From contig CP018783.1 of NCBI GenBank assembly GCA_002025645.1, positions 3,286,001-3,350,000 on the forward strand: a stretch of 64,000 bases of DNA, in the 5' to 3' direction. Positions 41,643 through 51,361 of this stretch are shown here, piece by piece. Numbering within the stretch: the stretch's first letter is position 1; the number at the start of each line of letters is the position of its first letter. The notes below the pieces were generated by a model that was not told the DNA's origin, searched no databases, and saw only the letters and a list, made by a program, of their open reading frames with translations. A program made the translations under genes and the position numbers. Origin of the DNA: Curtobacterium pusillum (GTDB taxonomy: Bacteria; Actinomycetota; Actinomycetes; Actinomycetales; Microbacteriaceae).

Positions 41643-44600
41643 GTGACGATCTCGGGCATCATCCCTGCGCTCTCGCGCGCCTCCGCGTTCGATCGCGTCC
41701 TCCGCACCGCGAACCGCGACGCCGACTTCTCGGTCGTCGACGGCCTGCGCGTGCCGCTGCTGGGCGCGCTCCTGGCCGAGCGGAACGGGCCGCAGTGCCT
41801 CTTCGTGGTCACGGCCACCGGGCGCGAGGCCGAAGCGGTCCGCGACGCACTCGGCAGCTACCTGCCCGACGCCGAGGTCCTCGAGTTCCCGGCGTGGGAG
41901 ACCCTGCCGCACGAACGGCTCAGCCCGAGCGCGCAGACCGTGGGCACGCGCATCGCGACGCTCCGGAAGCTCGCCGCGTGGCAGGACGCCGCAGCGGGGG
42001 AGCGCCGCACCACCGTCGTCGTGGCCAGCGTCCGCGCGGCGCTGCAGCCGATCGCGGGCAACCTGACCTCGCTCGCCCCGGTCGTGCTGCGGACGGAGTC
42101 CCGGGGCAACGACCTCGGCACGATCGCCGGGCAGCTCGTCGACATGGCGTACGCCCGGGTCGACCTGGTCACCCGCCGTGGTGAGTTCGCGGTCCGCGGT
42201 GGCATCCTCGACGTCTTCCCCCCGACGGCGGACCACCCCGTCCGCGTCGACTTCTTCGGCGACGAGATCGAGGCGATCAAGGCCTTCTCCGTGGCGGACC
42301 AGCGCACCACGGACGACGAGCTCGGCACGGTCGAGCTGACGGCCTCGCGCGAACTCCTGCTGAGCGAGGACGTCCGGCAGCGCGCCCGCGAGATGCTGCA
42401 CGAGTTCCCGAACCTGTCCCAGATGCTCGCGAAGATCGCCGAGGGCATCCCGGTCGAGGGCATGGAGTCCCTCGCACCCGCCCTCGTGCAGGACCTCGTG
42501 CCCGTCACGCACTACCTGCCGACCGACGCCGTCATCACCGTGCTCGGGCCGGAGCGGGTCAGCGGGCGCGCGCACAGCCTCGCCGAGACGAACACCGAGT
42601 TCCTGCAGGCCGCATGGAGCGCCGCGGTCGCCGGTGCCCAGGCGCCGATCGACCTCGACGCCGGCAACTTCCTCTCGGTGCAGCAGCTCAAGAACGGCCG
42701 CGGGCAGCGCACCTGGTGGACGGTGTCGCCGTTCGACTCCGGGTTGGACGAGGGCGACTCCGAGCGCGTCCTCACCGATGCCGAGGCAGTGGCCGAGGCC
42801 GGGGACTACATCCGCGTCCGGGCCGAGGCCGTCCCGAGCTTCGCCGGCAGTGCCGACGGGGCGATCGCGCACGTCAAGCAGCTCACCGACGACGGATGGG
42901 CCGTCGTGGTGACCGCCCAGGGCCAGGGGCTCGTAGAACGGGCGGTGCAGGTGCTCGCCGACGCCGGCGTCGCAGCCCGTGCCGAAGCCCTCACCGCGCC
43001 TCCCGAGCCCGGCGTCGCCATCGTCACGACCGCCACCGTCGAGCACGGCTTCGCCACCCCGGATCCGCGCATCGCGGTCCTCAGCGAGGCCGAGTTCTAC
43101 GGTCGCAGCGTCCAGCAGGGCGCCCGCACGGTCAAGAAGCTCGCGAGCCGGCGGAAGAACGTCGTCGACCCGCTGCAGCTCAAGCCGGGCGACGTCGTCG
43201 TGCACGCCACGCACGGCATCGGCAAGTTCGTCGAGCTCGTCTCGCGCGAGGTGTCCAGCGGCGGCCGCAACGCCGTGAAGACGCAGCGCGAGTACCTCGT
43301 GCTCGAGTACGCGCCGTCGAAGCGCGGCTACCCGGGCGACAAGCTGTTCGTGCCCACCGACCAGCTCGACCAGCTCTCGCGGTACGTCGGTGGCGAGTCC
43401 CCGACCCTGTCGAAGATGGGCGGCAGCGACTGGTCCGCGGCGAAGAGCAAGGCGCGGAAGGCCGTCCGCGACATCGCCGTCGACCTCGTGAAGCTGTACT
43501 CGGCGCGAATGGCGTCGAAGGGGCACGCGTTCGGTCCGGACACCCCGTGGCAGCGCGAGCTGGAGGAAGCGTTCCCGTTCGCCGAGACCGCCGACCAGCT
43601 GACCACCATCGACGAGATCAAGCGCGACATGGAGCGGCCGATCCCGATGGACCGCCTGCTCTCCGGCGACGTCGGCTACGGCAAGACCGAGGTCGCGATC
43701 CGCGCCGCGTTCAAGGCCGTGCAGGACGGCAAGCAGGTCGCCGTGCTCGTGCCCACGACGCTGCTCGTCCGCCAGCACATGGAGACCTTCCAGGAGCGCT
43801 TCGCCGGATTCCCGGTGCACCTGCGCGCGCTGAGCCGCTTCCAGACCGAGAAGGAGTCGAAGGAGACCATCGCGGGCCTCGCCGACGGCACCGTCGACAT
43901 CGTCATCGGCACCCACCGGATCCTGTCGCAGAACATCCAGTTCAAGGACGTCGGCCTCGTCATCATCGACGAGGAACAGCGGTTCGGCGTCGAGCACAAG
44001 GACCAGCTCAAGAAGCTCAAGACGAACGTCGACGTCCTGGCGATGTCGGCGACCCCGATCCCGCGCTCGCTCGAGATGGCGGTGACCGGCATCCGCGAGA
44101 TGTCCACGCTCGCCACCCCACCCGAGGACCGGCACCCGATCCTCACGTTCGTCGGACCCCAGTCGGACCTGCAGGTCGCCGCCGCGATCCGCCGCGAACT
44201 CCTGCGCGAGGGCCAGGTGTTCTACGTGCACAACCGCGTCAAGGACATCCAGTCGGTCGCGGCGCACCTGGCCGAGATCGTGCCGGACGCCCGGATCGCC
44301 GTCGCCCACGGGCAGATGTCCGAGTCGACGCTCGAGCAGGTCATGGTCGACTTCTGGGAGCGCCGGTTCGACGTCCTCGTGTCGACCACGATCGTCGAGA
44401 CCGGCCTCGACATCGCGAACGCCAACACGCTCATCATCGACAAGGCCGACAAGTACGGGCTGTCGCAGCTGCACCAGCTGCGCGGTCGTGTCGGTCGTGG
44501 CCGGGAGCGCGGCTACGCCTACTTCCTCTACGACGCCGACAAGCCGCTGTCCGAGACCGCGCAGGACCGCCTCGAGACCATCGCGGCGAACAACGAGCTC

Positions 44601-45254
44601 GGCGCGGGCATGCAGGTCGCCATGAAGGACCTCGAGCTCCGCGGCGCGGGCAACCTGCTCGGGGGCGAGCAGTCCGGACACATCGCGGGCGTCGGGTTCG
44701 ACCTCTACCTCCGCATGATCGGCGAAGCCGTCTCGCAGTTCCGCGGGGACGTCGCCGAGGGGCAGACCGAGCTCAGGCTCGAGATCCCCGTCGACGCCCA
44801 CATCCCCGAGGACTACGTCGAGTCCGAACGGCTCCGGCTCGAGGCGTACCAGAAGCTCTCCGCCGCCTCCGCCCCCGCGGCGCAGGCGGAGGGGATCGAC
44901 ATGGTGCTCGACGAGCTCACCGACCGCTACGGGCAGCCGCCGCAGCCGGTGCTCACCCTGGTCGAGGTCTCGCGGCTCCGGCGGATGGCGCAGCAGGTCG
45001 GCCTGTCCGACGTCGTCGTGATGGGATCGAACCTGCGGGTCGCGGGCAAGGAGCTCCCGGACTCGGCGCAGGTGCGGCTCAAGCGGATGTTCCCGGGCGC
45101 TCGGTGGTTCCCGCAGCAGGACGCCGCGAGCATCCCGCTGCCGAAACCGCACGGCGAGACGCTGCCGGACGACGCCCTCATCCAGTGGGTCGAGAGCATC
45201 CTGACGGCGGTGTACGGGGCGTCGAAGGCGCCCGCCGAGACGCCGGCCGCGTAG
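41643..45254 (+). CDS. mfd: Transcription-repair coupling factor
   Basis: A 1203-residue ATP-dependent translocase that removes stalled RNA polymerase and recruits UvrA. The N-terminal UvrB-like module (to about residue 350) is followed by the RNA-polymerase-interacting domain (GDVVVHATHGIGKFVEL, about residue 515). The helicase core has Walker A SGDVGYGKTEVA near residue 677, DEEQ box IIDEEQRFGVEHK near 774, SATPIPRS and the QXXGRXGR-like QLRGRVGRGRERGYAYFLYD near 945, and a C-terminal TRCF domain. The GTG start has TACCAT ending 7 nt upstream. Length is normal. Confidence 0.97.
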   Translation: MTISGIIPALSRASAFDRVLRTANRDADFSVVDGLRVPLLGALLAERNGPQCLFVVTATGREAEAVRDALGSYLPDAEVLEFPAWETLPHERLSPSAQTVGTRIATLRKLAAWQDAAAGERRTTVVVASVRAALQPIAGNLTSLAPVVLRTESRGNDLGTIAGQLVDMAYARVDLVTRRGEFAVRGGILDVFPPTADHPVRVDFFGDEIEAIKAFSVADQRTTDDELGTVELTASRELLLSEDVRQRAREMLHEFPNLSQMLAKIAEGIPVEGMESLAPALVQDLVPVTHYLPTDAVITVLGPERVSGRAHSLAETNTEFLQAAWSAAVAGAQAPIDLDAGNFLSVQQLKNGRGQRTWWTVSPFDSGLDEGDSERVLTDAEAVAEAGDYIRVRAEAVPSFAGSADGAIAHVKQLTDDGWAVVVTAQGQGLVERAVQVLADAGVAARAEALTAPPEPGVAIVTTATVEHGFATPDPRIAVLSEAEFYGRSVQQGARTVKKLASRRKNVVDPLQLKPGDVVVHATHGIGKFVELVSREVSSGGRNAVKTQREYLVLEYAPSKRGYPGDKLFVPTDQLDQLSRYVGGESPTLSKMGGSDWSAAKSKARKAVRDIAVDLVKLYSARMASKGHAFGPDTPWQRELEEAFPFAETADQLTTIDEIKRDMERPIPMDRLLSGDVGYGKTEVAIRAAFKAVQDGKQVAVLVPTTLLVRQHMETFQERFAGFPVHLRALSRFQTEKESKETIAGLADGTVDIVIGTHRILSQNIQFKDVGLVIIDEEQRFGVEHKDQLKKLKTNVDVLAMSATPIPRSLEMAVTGIREMSTLATPPEDRHPILTFVGPQSDLQVAAAIRRELLREGQVFYVHNRVKDIQSVAAHLAEIVPDARIAVAHGQMSESTLEQVMVDFWERRFDVLVSTTIVETGLDIANANTLIIDKADKYGLSQLHQLRGRVGRGRERGYAYFLYDADKPLSETAQDRLETIAANNELGAGMQVAMKDLELRGAGNLLGGEQSGHIAGVGFDLYLRMIGEAVSQFRGDVAEGQTELRLEIPVDAHIPEDYVESERLRLEAYQKLSAASAPAAQAEGIDMVLDELTDRYGQPPQPVLTLVEVSRLRRMAQQVGLSDVVVMGSNLRVAGKELPDSAQVRLKRMFPGARWFPQQDAASIPLPKPHGETLPDDALIQWVESILTAVYGASKAPAETPAA

Positions 45255-45283
45255 CGCGCGCGGGCCGTGGAACGCGCCTGACG

Positions 45284-45329
45284 ACGGACTGGAGGCGCGG
45301 TGCGGGCTCGCACCGCGCCTCCAGTCCGT
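45284..45329. repeat. Dispersed GC-rich palindrome, copy 5 (best preserved)
   Basis: Perfect 20-bp arms ACGGACTGGAGGCGCGGTGC (45284-45303) and GCACCGCGCCTCCAGTCCGT (45310-45329) with loop GGGCTC. It lies 30 bp after mfd and is the most complete member of the family. Confidence 0.92.
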
Positions 45330-45383
45330 TGGTGCGCGCGTCCACGGCGCGCGATCCTGTCGAGGGCGCGTGGTGGCGTGGAC

Positions 45384-45445
45384 GTCGTGCGACATCTCCG
45401 ACATCGTGCGACATCTCCGACGTCGTGCGACATCGGAGATGTCGC
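45384..45445. repeat. 19-bp direct repeats with an inverted partner
   Basis: NTCGTGCGACATCTCCGAC occurs at 45384-45402 and 45403-45421; a third unit starts at 45422 but turns into its own reverse complement, so GCGACATCTCCGA (45408-45420) and TCGGAGATGTCGC (45433-45445) form a 13-bp stem. It lies in the convergent mfd/nhaA gap. Confidence 0.85.
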
Positions 45446-45481
45446 AGCCGCGCGTTCGCAACGGCCCGCGTCCGCAAGGAG

Positions 45482-45517
45482 CGACTTCGTCGCCGTCGTA
45501 CGACAGCGACGAAGTCG
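45482..45517. terminator. Hairpin between convergent mfd and nhaA
   Basis: CGACTTCGTCGC and GCGACGAAGTCG form a perfect 12-bp stem; the 12-nt loop itself contains the palindrome GTCGTACGAC. It is the third hairpin of this 324-bp gap and the closest to nhaA. It is a likely terminator for nhaA transcripts. Confidence 0.65.
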
Positions 45518-45578
45518 TACTGAGTCGGCGGACCACCCGTCCCGCCGCACGCACCCCGCACGCACCGCGCGGGGCGGA

Positions 45579-46757
45579 CTACTCGGTGGCCTCGGCCTCG
45601 GAGAGCTCCCGCCGTGCCCGGTACCGTCGCGCCCGGAGGCTGACCACGACGGCCGACGCGACGATCGCGATGCCCGAGCCGACCAGGACCGCGAGCACGC
45701 CCTCGTCGAGGATCTCCTCGTTCGCGGCGAACGCCAGCTCGTTCATGAGCAACGACACCGTGAAGCCGATGCCGCCGAGGACACCGACCGTGACGATCGA
45801 CCAGAAGGACAGCGTCGACCGCCCGGGGGCCCGGAAGATCCGCGTCGCGACCGCCCCGAACAGCGTGATGCCGATCACCTTGCCGACCGGAAGCGCGAGC
45901 ACGACGGCCCAGAACGTGGGGGAGAGTTCGCCGATGCCCACTGCCGGCACGACGACGGCAGCCGAGGCGAACGCGAACAACGGCAGCACGATCGCGTTGG
46001 ACCACGGCTCGACGTTCCCGTGCAGGGTGTGGCCGGGGCGGCGGGGCAGGGTGAGACCCAGGGCGACGCCGGCGATCGTCGCGTGCACGCCCGAGTGGTA
46101 GACGAGCAACCACGTCAGGAGTCCGAGCACCACCATGCCCGCGATGACCCACGCCTGGCCGGGTCGACCGGGGCGCAGGGCCTTGCCGAGCAGCCAGAAC
46201 GCCGCGAGCACCACGACCGCACCGGCGAGCGCGAGGAAGTCGGTGTCGTGGGCGAACACCACGGCGATGATGACGATCGCGATGAGGTCGTCGAGCACCG
46301 CGAGGGCGAGCAGGAACACCCGGAGCGTCGAGGGCAGCCCGCGGCCGAACATCGCGAGGACGCCGAGGGCGAAGGCGATGTCCGTCGCGGTGGGGATCGG
46401 CCAGCCGTGCCCGTACGGGGTGCCGGCCGTCACGGCGAGGTACACGCCGGCCGGGACCACCACACCGCCGACCGCGGCGATGGCGGGGATGACCGCGGTC
46501 TTCGGGTTGGACAGCTCACCGGCGACGAGCTCGTGCTTCAGCTCGATCGCGACGAGCAGGAAGAACACCGCGAGCAGGCCGTCGCTGATCCAGTGCGACA
46601 CCGAGAGGTCGAGGCCGACCGCACCCCACGGGGCGTGGACGTGCAGGACGTGCTCGAGTCCGGGGCCGAGCGGCGAGTTCGCCACTGCCAGACCGAGCAG
46701 GGCCGCAGCGAGCAGGGCGATGGCGCTGAACCGAGGGGAGCGGAAGAGTGCGGACAT
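45579..46757 (-). CDS. nhaA: Na+/H+ antiporter NhaA
   Basis: A 392-residue 12-helix antiporter that exports sodium in exchange for protons. Key features are IELKHELVAGELSNPKTA after helix 2, PTATDIAFALGVLAMFG, and the two adjacent aspartates of the ion site in LAVLDDLIAIVIIAVVF. Helix 10-11 has GFTVSLLMNELAF. The C-terminal tail is basic then acidic (RARRYRARRELSEAEATE). ATG 46757 has GGAG 4 nt upstream on the minus strand. It interrupts the common mfd-mazG order and is transcribed against it. Confidence 0.96.
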   Translation of the reverse strand: MSALFRSPRFSAIALLAAALLGLAVANSPLGPGLEHVLHVHAPWGAVGLDLSVSHWISDGLLAVFFLLVAIELKHELVAGELSNPKTAVIPAIAAVGGVVVPAGVYLAVTAGTPYGHGWPIPTATDIAFALGVLAMFGRGLPSTLRVFLLALAVLDDLIAIVIIAVVFAHDTDFLALAGAVVVLAAFWLLGKALRPGRPGQAWVIAGMVVLGLLTWLLVYHSGVHATIAGVALGLTLPRRPGHTLHGNVEPWSNAIVLPLFAFASAAVVVPAVGIGELSPTFWAVVLALPVGKVIGITLFGAVATRIFRAPGRSTLSFWSIVTVGVLGGIGFTVSLLMNELAFAANEEILDEGVLAVLVGSGIAIVASAVVVSLRARRYRARRELSEAEATE

Positions 46758-46877
46758 GGAGCTCCGTCGTTCGGGATCGGGTGTTGGTCCGTCGACCAGA
46801 CTTCCCGACACGCCACGTCCAGTATACCGGCCACGTGCAGCCGCCGTCCAGGCATCCGGGCGTGACACGATGACGAC

Positions 46878-47555
46878 ATGACCGCCGTCTCGGACCTCGT
46901 CGAAGTCGTCGACCGCCTGCTCGCACCGTCCGGCGGGTGCGTGTGGAACCGGGCGCAGACGCACGCCACGCTCGCGCGGTACGCCGTCGAGGAGTCGTAC
47001 GAACTCGTCGACGCGATCGACGACGGCGACCCGGACGAACTGCGTGAGGAGCTCGGCGACGTGCTCTACCAGGTCGTGCTGCACGCGGGTCTCGCGGAGT
47101 CGTTCGACCTCGAGGACGTTGCAGCCGGTGCCCGCGACAAGATGGTCCGCCGCCACCCGCACGTGTTCGGTGACGAGCACGCGGACACCGTCGAGGAGGT
47201 CGTCCGGGTCTGGCGCGCGGCGAAGGCGGCGGAGAAGTCCTCTCGGCGGAGCCTGTTCGACGGGGTGCCGCGGGCGATGCCACCGCTCGAGCGCGCGGTG
47301 AAGCTGCTGGAGCGCCTGGAGGAACGTGGGGACGCCGCCACGGTGGTCGCGACGGTCGTGGCGGACGTCCAGGACGACGTGGTCCCGTCGGACCGTCCGC
47401 TCGCGGATGACGCCGGCTCGGGGGCCGTCGACCGGTCGTGGGGCGCGGCACTGCTCGCGTCGGTCGCGGCGGCGCGGGACGCCGGGATCGATCCGATCGC
47501 GAGCCTCCGTGCTGCGGTCTCCGACCTGGAAGCGGCTGGTCGCGCGGACGACTGA
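46878..47555 (+). CDS. mazG: MazG family nucleotide pyrophosphohydrolase
   Basis: A 225-residue protein with one MazG domain. The metal-binding EEXXE...EXXD pattern is in YAVEESYELVDAIDDGD and LREELGDVLYQVVLHAGLAE. It removes aberrant or surplus NTPs. The N-terminal GGCVWNRAQTHATLARY replaces the GCPWDREQTHQSL of longer MazG proteins, and the C-terminal second domain is reduced to an Ala-rich tail. CACGAT ends 6 nt before the ATG, suggesting a leaderless message. It is placed between mfd and eno as in related genera. Confidence 0.93.
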   Translation: MTAVSDLVEVVDRLLAPSGGCVWNRAQTHATLARYAVEESYELVDAIDDGDPDELREELGDVLYQVVLHAGLAESFDLEDVAAGARDKMVRRHPHVFGDEHADTVEEVVRVWRAAKAAEKSSRRSLFDGVPRAMPPLERAVKLLERLEERGDAATVVATVVADVQDDVVPSDRPLADDAGSGAVDRSWGAALLASVAAARDAGIDPIASLRAAVSDLEAAGRADD

Positions 47556-47624
47556 TCGGGGGAGGAGTGCCGCCCGCGCGCATCGCGGCAGCGCGACGTT
47601 CGGGTCCGCGGACGGCGAGAGAGT

Positions 47625-47663
47625 GCGGGCGCCCTCCCAACCCGAAAAAAGGAGGACGCCCGC
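47625..47663 (+). terminator. Hairpin after mazG, shared with the opposite-strand RNA
   Basis: GCGGGCGCCCTCC (47625-47637) and GGAGGACGCCCGC (47651-47663) pair with one mismatch; the loop contains A6 (47645-47650). On the plus strand it can end mazG transcripts. On the minus strand its A6 becomes the T6 tract of the small RNA terminator. Confidence 0.6.
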
Positions 47664-47797
47664 GAGCGGGCAGACGACACCGCCAGGGACAGTGGTGTCG
47701 GCAGGGAAACCCGCTCGAACCGCGGGGCACACTGCAGCACGTTGCCCACGCGATCGGTCCGACGAATGGATCAGGCACCCGCCGTACCGAGGTTCTG
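47645..47797 (-). ncRNA. Candidate structured small RNA, unknown family
   Basis: Predicted transcript of about 150 nt read leftwards. Promoter: -35 TTGCGC and extended -10 TGATATTCT with a 17-bp spacer. Structure on the minus strand: GGTAC/GTGCC stem near the 5' end; a stem CGCG-GGGCA/TGCCC-CGCG at 47752-47721; then GAGCGGG/CCCGCTC (47716-47710 with 47670-47664) enclosing CGACACC/GGTGTCG (47700-47694 with 47681-47675). The end is GCCCGCTCGCGGGC (47671-47658) followed by GTCCTCC and T6. The last two structures compete for the same CCCGC. No convincing start codon and ribosome site was seen, and I recognise no known RNA. Confidence 0.55.
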
Positions 47798-47802
47798 GAT
47801 TC

Positions 47803-47831
47803 AGAATATCATCTGGTCAGGAGGTGCGCAA
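47803..47831 (-). promoter_or_regulatory. Promoter of the candidate small RNA
   Basis: Minus-strand TTGCGC (47831-47826), 17-bp spacer, TATTCT (47808-47803) with TG two bases upstream (extended -10). It is one of the most canonical promoters in the window and lies back to back with the hisS promoter. Confidence 0.6.
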
Positions 47832-47862
47832 CCCCGAGTTGCCCGTCTGCCAGAATTGCCGC

Positions 47863-49107
47863 ATGGCTTCGACCGTGACGGCACCCCGTGGCATGCGTGA
47901 CTTCCTCCCCGCGGACAAGGCGCGGCGCGAGCACGTGCTCGGTGTGATCCGCGGCGTGTACGCCCGGCACGGGTTCGACGAGATCGAGACCCCCGTCGTC
48001 GAGGACGCCGCACGCCTGCACTCGGGCCTCGGCGGCGACAACGAGAAGTTGGCGTTCGCGGTCATGAAACGCGGGCTCTCCACCGAGGACCTCCAGCGCG
48101 CGGAGGCACCGCTCGACCTCGCCGACCTCGGACTCCGGTTCGACCTCACCGTGCCGCTGGCCCGGTTCTACGCCTCGCACCGCGCCGAGCTGCCGTCGGT
48201 GTTCCGATCCGTGCAGATCGCGCCGGTCTGGCGTGCCGAGCGCCCGCAGAAGGGTCGCTACCGCCAGTTCGTGCAGTGCGACATCGACATCCTCGGTGAA
48301 CCAGGGCAGCTCGCTGAGATCGAGCTCATCCGGGCCACGACGGCGGCGCTCGACGCCCTGGGGATCGCCGGCACCACGATCCGGATCAACGACCGCCGGG
48401 TCCTGCTGGCACTCCTCGCCTCGTGGGGGATCACCGAGCCGGCCGCCGCGGACCGGGCGCTCATCACGATCGACAAGCTCGACAAGATCGGCCCGGACGG
48501 CGTCGCGGCGGAACTGCGGGAGACCGTCGGCGCCGAGCTGCCCGGGCTCGAGGACACGATCCGCGCGCTCGAGTCCGCCGACTGGGACTCGGTCGCGGGT
48601 GCCGAGTGGCTCGACGTCGACGCGTTCGAGGACCTGCTGCGCCTGCGGTCGGCGCTCCCAGGGGTCGACCTGCGCTTCGACCCGACGCTGGTCCGGGGGA
48701 TGGGGTACTACACCGGGACGATCTTCGAGGTGGCGCACCCGGACTTCGGCTACAGCCTCGGCGGCGGTGGCCGGTACGACGGCATGATCGGCCGGTTCCT
48801 CGGCCAGGACGTGCCCGCGGTCGGGTTCTCGCTCGGCTTCGAGCGCCTGGTGGACCTCGTCACGCTGCCCGAGTCCGCGGAGTCCGACGCCGTCGTGCTC
48901 GTGTACGACAAGGACGTCGACCCCGTCCGCCTCGCCGCGCTCAAGGCCGAGGCGCTCGAGTCGCACCGCCGTGTCCGGCTCGAACGACGGACCAAGAACA
49001 CGAAGAACCTGCTCGCCGGACTCGTCGCGCAGGGCTTCGACGCGTTCGCCTCCGTCCGTGCCGACACCGCGACGCTCGAGGGTGTGGAGTTCCGCCCGCT
49101 GGCGTGA
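47863..49107 (+). CDS. hisS: Histidyl-tRNA synthetase
   Basis: A 414-residue class II synthetase. It opens with PRGMRDFLPADKARREHVLG, has motif 2 APVWRAERPQKGRYRQFVQC followed by DIDILG, the His-specific LVRGMGYYTGTIFEV and motif 3 LGGGGRYDGMIGRFLG, then an anticodon-binding domain. CAGAAT ends 6 nt before the ATG, so the transcript is probably leaderless. Its promoter abuts that of the opposite-strand small RNA. hisS between mazG and eno is not the order I expect from other Actinobacteria such as mycobacteria. Confidence 0.96.
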   Translation: MASTVTAPRGMRDFLPADKARREHVLGVIRGVYARHGFDEIETPVVEDAARLHSGLGGDNEKLAFAVMKRGLSTEDLQRAEAPLDLADLGLRFDLTVPLARFYASHRAELPSVFRSVQIAPVWRAERPQKGRYRQFVQCDIDILGEPGQLAEIELIRATTAALDALGIAGTTIRINDRRVLLALLASWGITEPAAADRALITIDKLDKIGPDGVAAELRETVGAELPGLEDTIRALESADWDSVAGAEWLDVDAFEDLLRLRSALPGVDLRFDPTLVRGMGYYTGTIFEVAHPDFGYSLGGGGRYDGMIGRFLGQDVPAVGFSLGFERLVDLVTLPESAESDAVVLVYDKDVDPVRLAALKAEALESHRRVRLERRTKNTKNLLAGLVAQGFDAFASVRADTATLEGVEFRPLA

Positions 49108-49158
49108 GTTCTGCACAGCGGGCGTCATGCGCGCCTGGCGTTCACCCGGCGTCGGTAG

Positions 49159-50487
<1,329 letters not shown>

Positions 50488-50499
50488 TCAGCGCACCCC

Positions 50500-50537
50500 A
50501 CGAGACGCCGTCCTCCTCCGGGAGGGCGGCGTCTCGT
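50500..50537 (+). terminator. Terminator hairpin after eno
   Basis: Arms ACGAGACGCCG (50500-50510) and CGGCGTCTCGT (50527-50537) with an inner CCTCC/GGAGG extension; nearly fully paired over 38 bp. Confidence 0.8.
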
Positions 50538-50780
50538 CGTGTGCGCGGGGCTGCGCGCCCGGTCGCGCGACATGCCGCTCGCAGGACGTCGAGGTCGCAC
50601 GACGTGCCGCTCGCGCCGGGCGCGGGCGACAGATCGTGCGACCTGGGCGACGCGCGCGCGGCGTGTGGCGCGACCTCGGGGCGGAGGCGAGCGACGTGGC
50701 GGAGGCGAGTCGCGCCTCCAGGCCGCCTGAGAGGGCACCGAACGGCCGCGCGCCGACCGCCCGACCCAGCCCGGCCGGGT
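50538..50780. other. Intergenic region with degenerate repeats
   Basis: No gene is seen. GTCGCGCGACATGCCGCTCGC (50562) recurs with two changes at 50594, and GGTCGCACGA (50593-50602) pairs with TCGTGCGACC (50634-50643). A half copy of the dispersed palindrome (GCGCCTCCAGGCC) is at about 50713. The FtsB-like gene's -10 TATCGT follows at 50781. Confidence 0.6.
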
Positions 50781-50792
50781 TATCGTCGGACC

Positions 50793-51326
50793 GTGCCCAG
50801 CCAGAAGCCCCGCGTCCGCCGCGTCCCCGTGGCCATGCCGGAGGGCGGCACGTCCGACCAGCCGTGGTACCGCTCGATCCGGTTCTCCGGCTTCAGTCTG
50901 CTCATGCTGGTCATCATCGTGCTGTTCGTCGTGGTCCTCGCCCCGTCGCTCCGGACGCTCATCCAGCAGCAGGAGCAGATCGCCCAGCAGCAGCGCGAGG
51001 TCGCGAGCCAGAAGGCCGACGTCGCGCAGAAGAAGAAGGACGTCGCCCGCTGGGACGACCCGGCGTACATCGAGGCGCAGGCGCGCGACCGGCTGCTCTA
51101 CGTGTACCCGGGCGAGGAGAGTTACCTCGTCATGGGCGCAGAGGACACGAAGGCCGACGGGCAGCCGACCACCGACTCCGGCACGCCCGTGAGCTCGACC
51201 GTGCAGACGCCGAAGGTCGACTGGGTGCAGGCGATGCTCTCGTCCGTGCTGACCTCGGGGCTCACCGACGAGACCACACAGGACCTCGTCGCGCCGGACG
51301 TCTCCGGCACCGGTGACACCAAGTAG
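50793..51326 (+). CDS. FtsB/DivIC-family septum formation protein
   Basis: A 177-residue single-pass membrane protein. A basic cytoplasmic N-terminus is followed by one transmembrane helix (FSGFSLLMLVIIVLFVVVLA, residues about 33-52) and a periplasmic coiled coil rich in Gln (LIQQQEQIAQQQREVASQKA). A conserved ARDRLLYVYPGEESYLV segment marks the FtsB/DivIC fold. A low-complexity Thr/Asp-rich tail follows. It is part of the divisome, bridging FtsL and FtsQ. GTG 50793 has TATCGT ending 6 nt upstream. Position between eno and a DUF501 gene is conserved in Actinobacteria. Confidence 0.92.
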   Translation: MPSQKPRVRRVPVAMPEGGTSDQPWYRSIRFSGFSLLMLVIIVLFVVVLAPSLRTLIQQQEQIAQQQREVASQKADVAQKKKDVARWDDPAYIEAQARDRLLYVYPGEESYLVMGAEDTKADGQPTTDSGTPVSSTVQTPKVDWVQAMLSSVLTSGLTDETTQDLVAPDVSGTGDTK

Positions 51327-51361
51327 GACCTGACGCGGGACTCCGGTAGGCTCACGTTCCC

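Noticed and set aside
40488..45554. Very long open frame on the minus strand opposite mfd (over 1600 codons)
   Set aside because: It is antisense to the well-supported rplY, pth and mfd genes, has low-complexity Arg/Asp/Gly/Val-rich translation and no recognisable domain; long antisense frames are expected at this GC content.
47610..47760. tRNA or tmRNA in the mazG-hisS gap
   Set aside because: No T-arm GTTCGA with matching acceptor stem, and no tmRNA tag frame; the structure does not fold as a cloverleaf.
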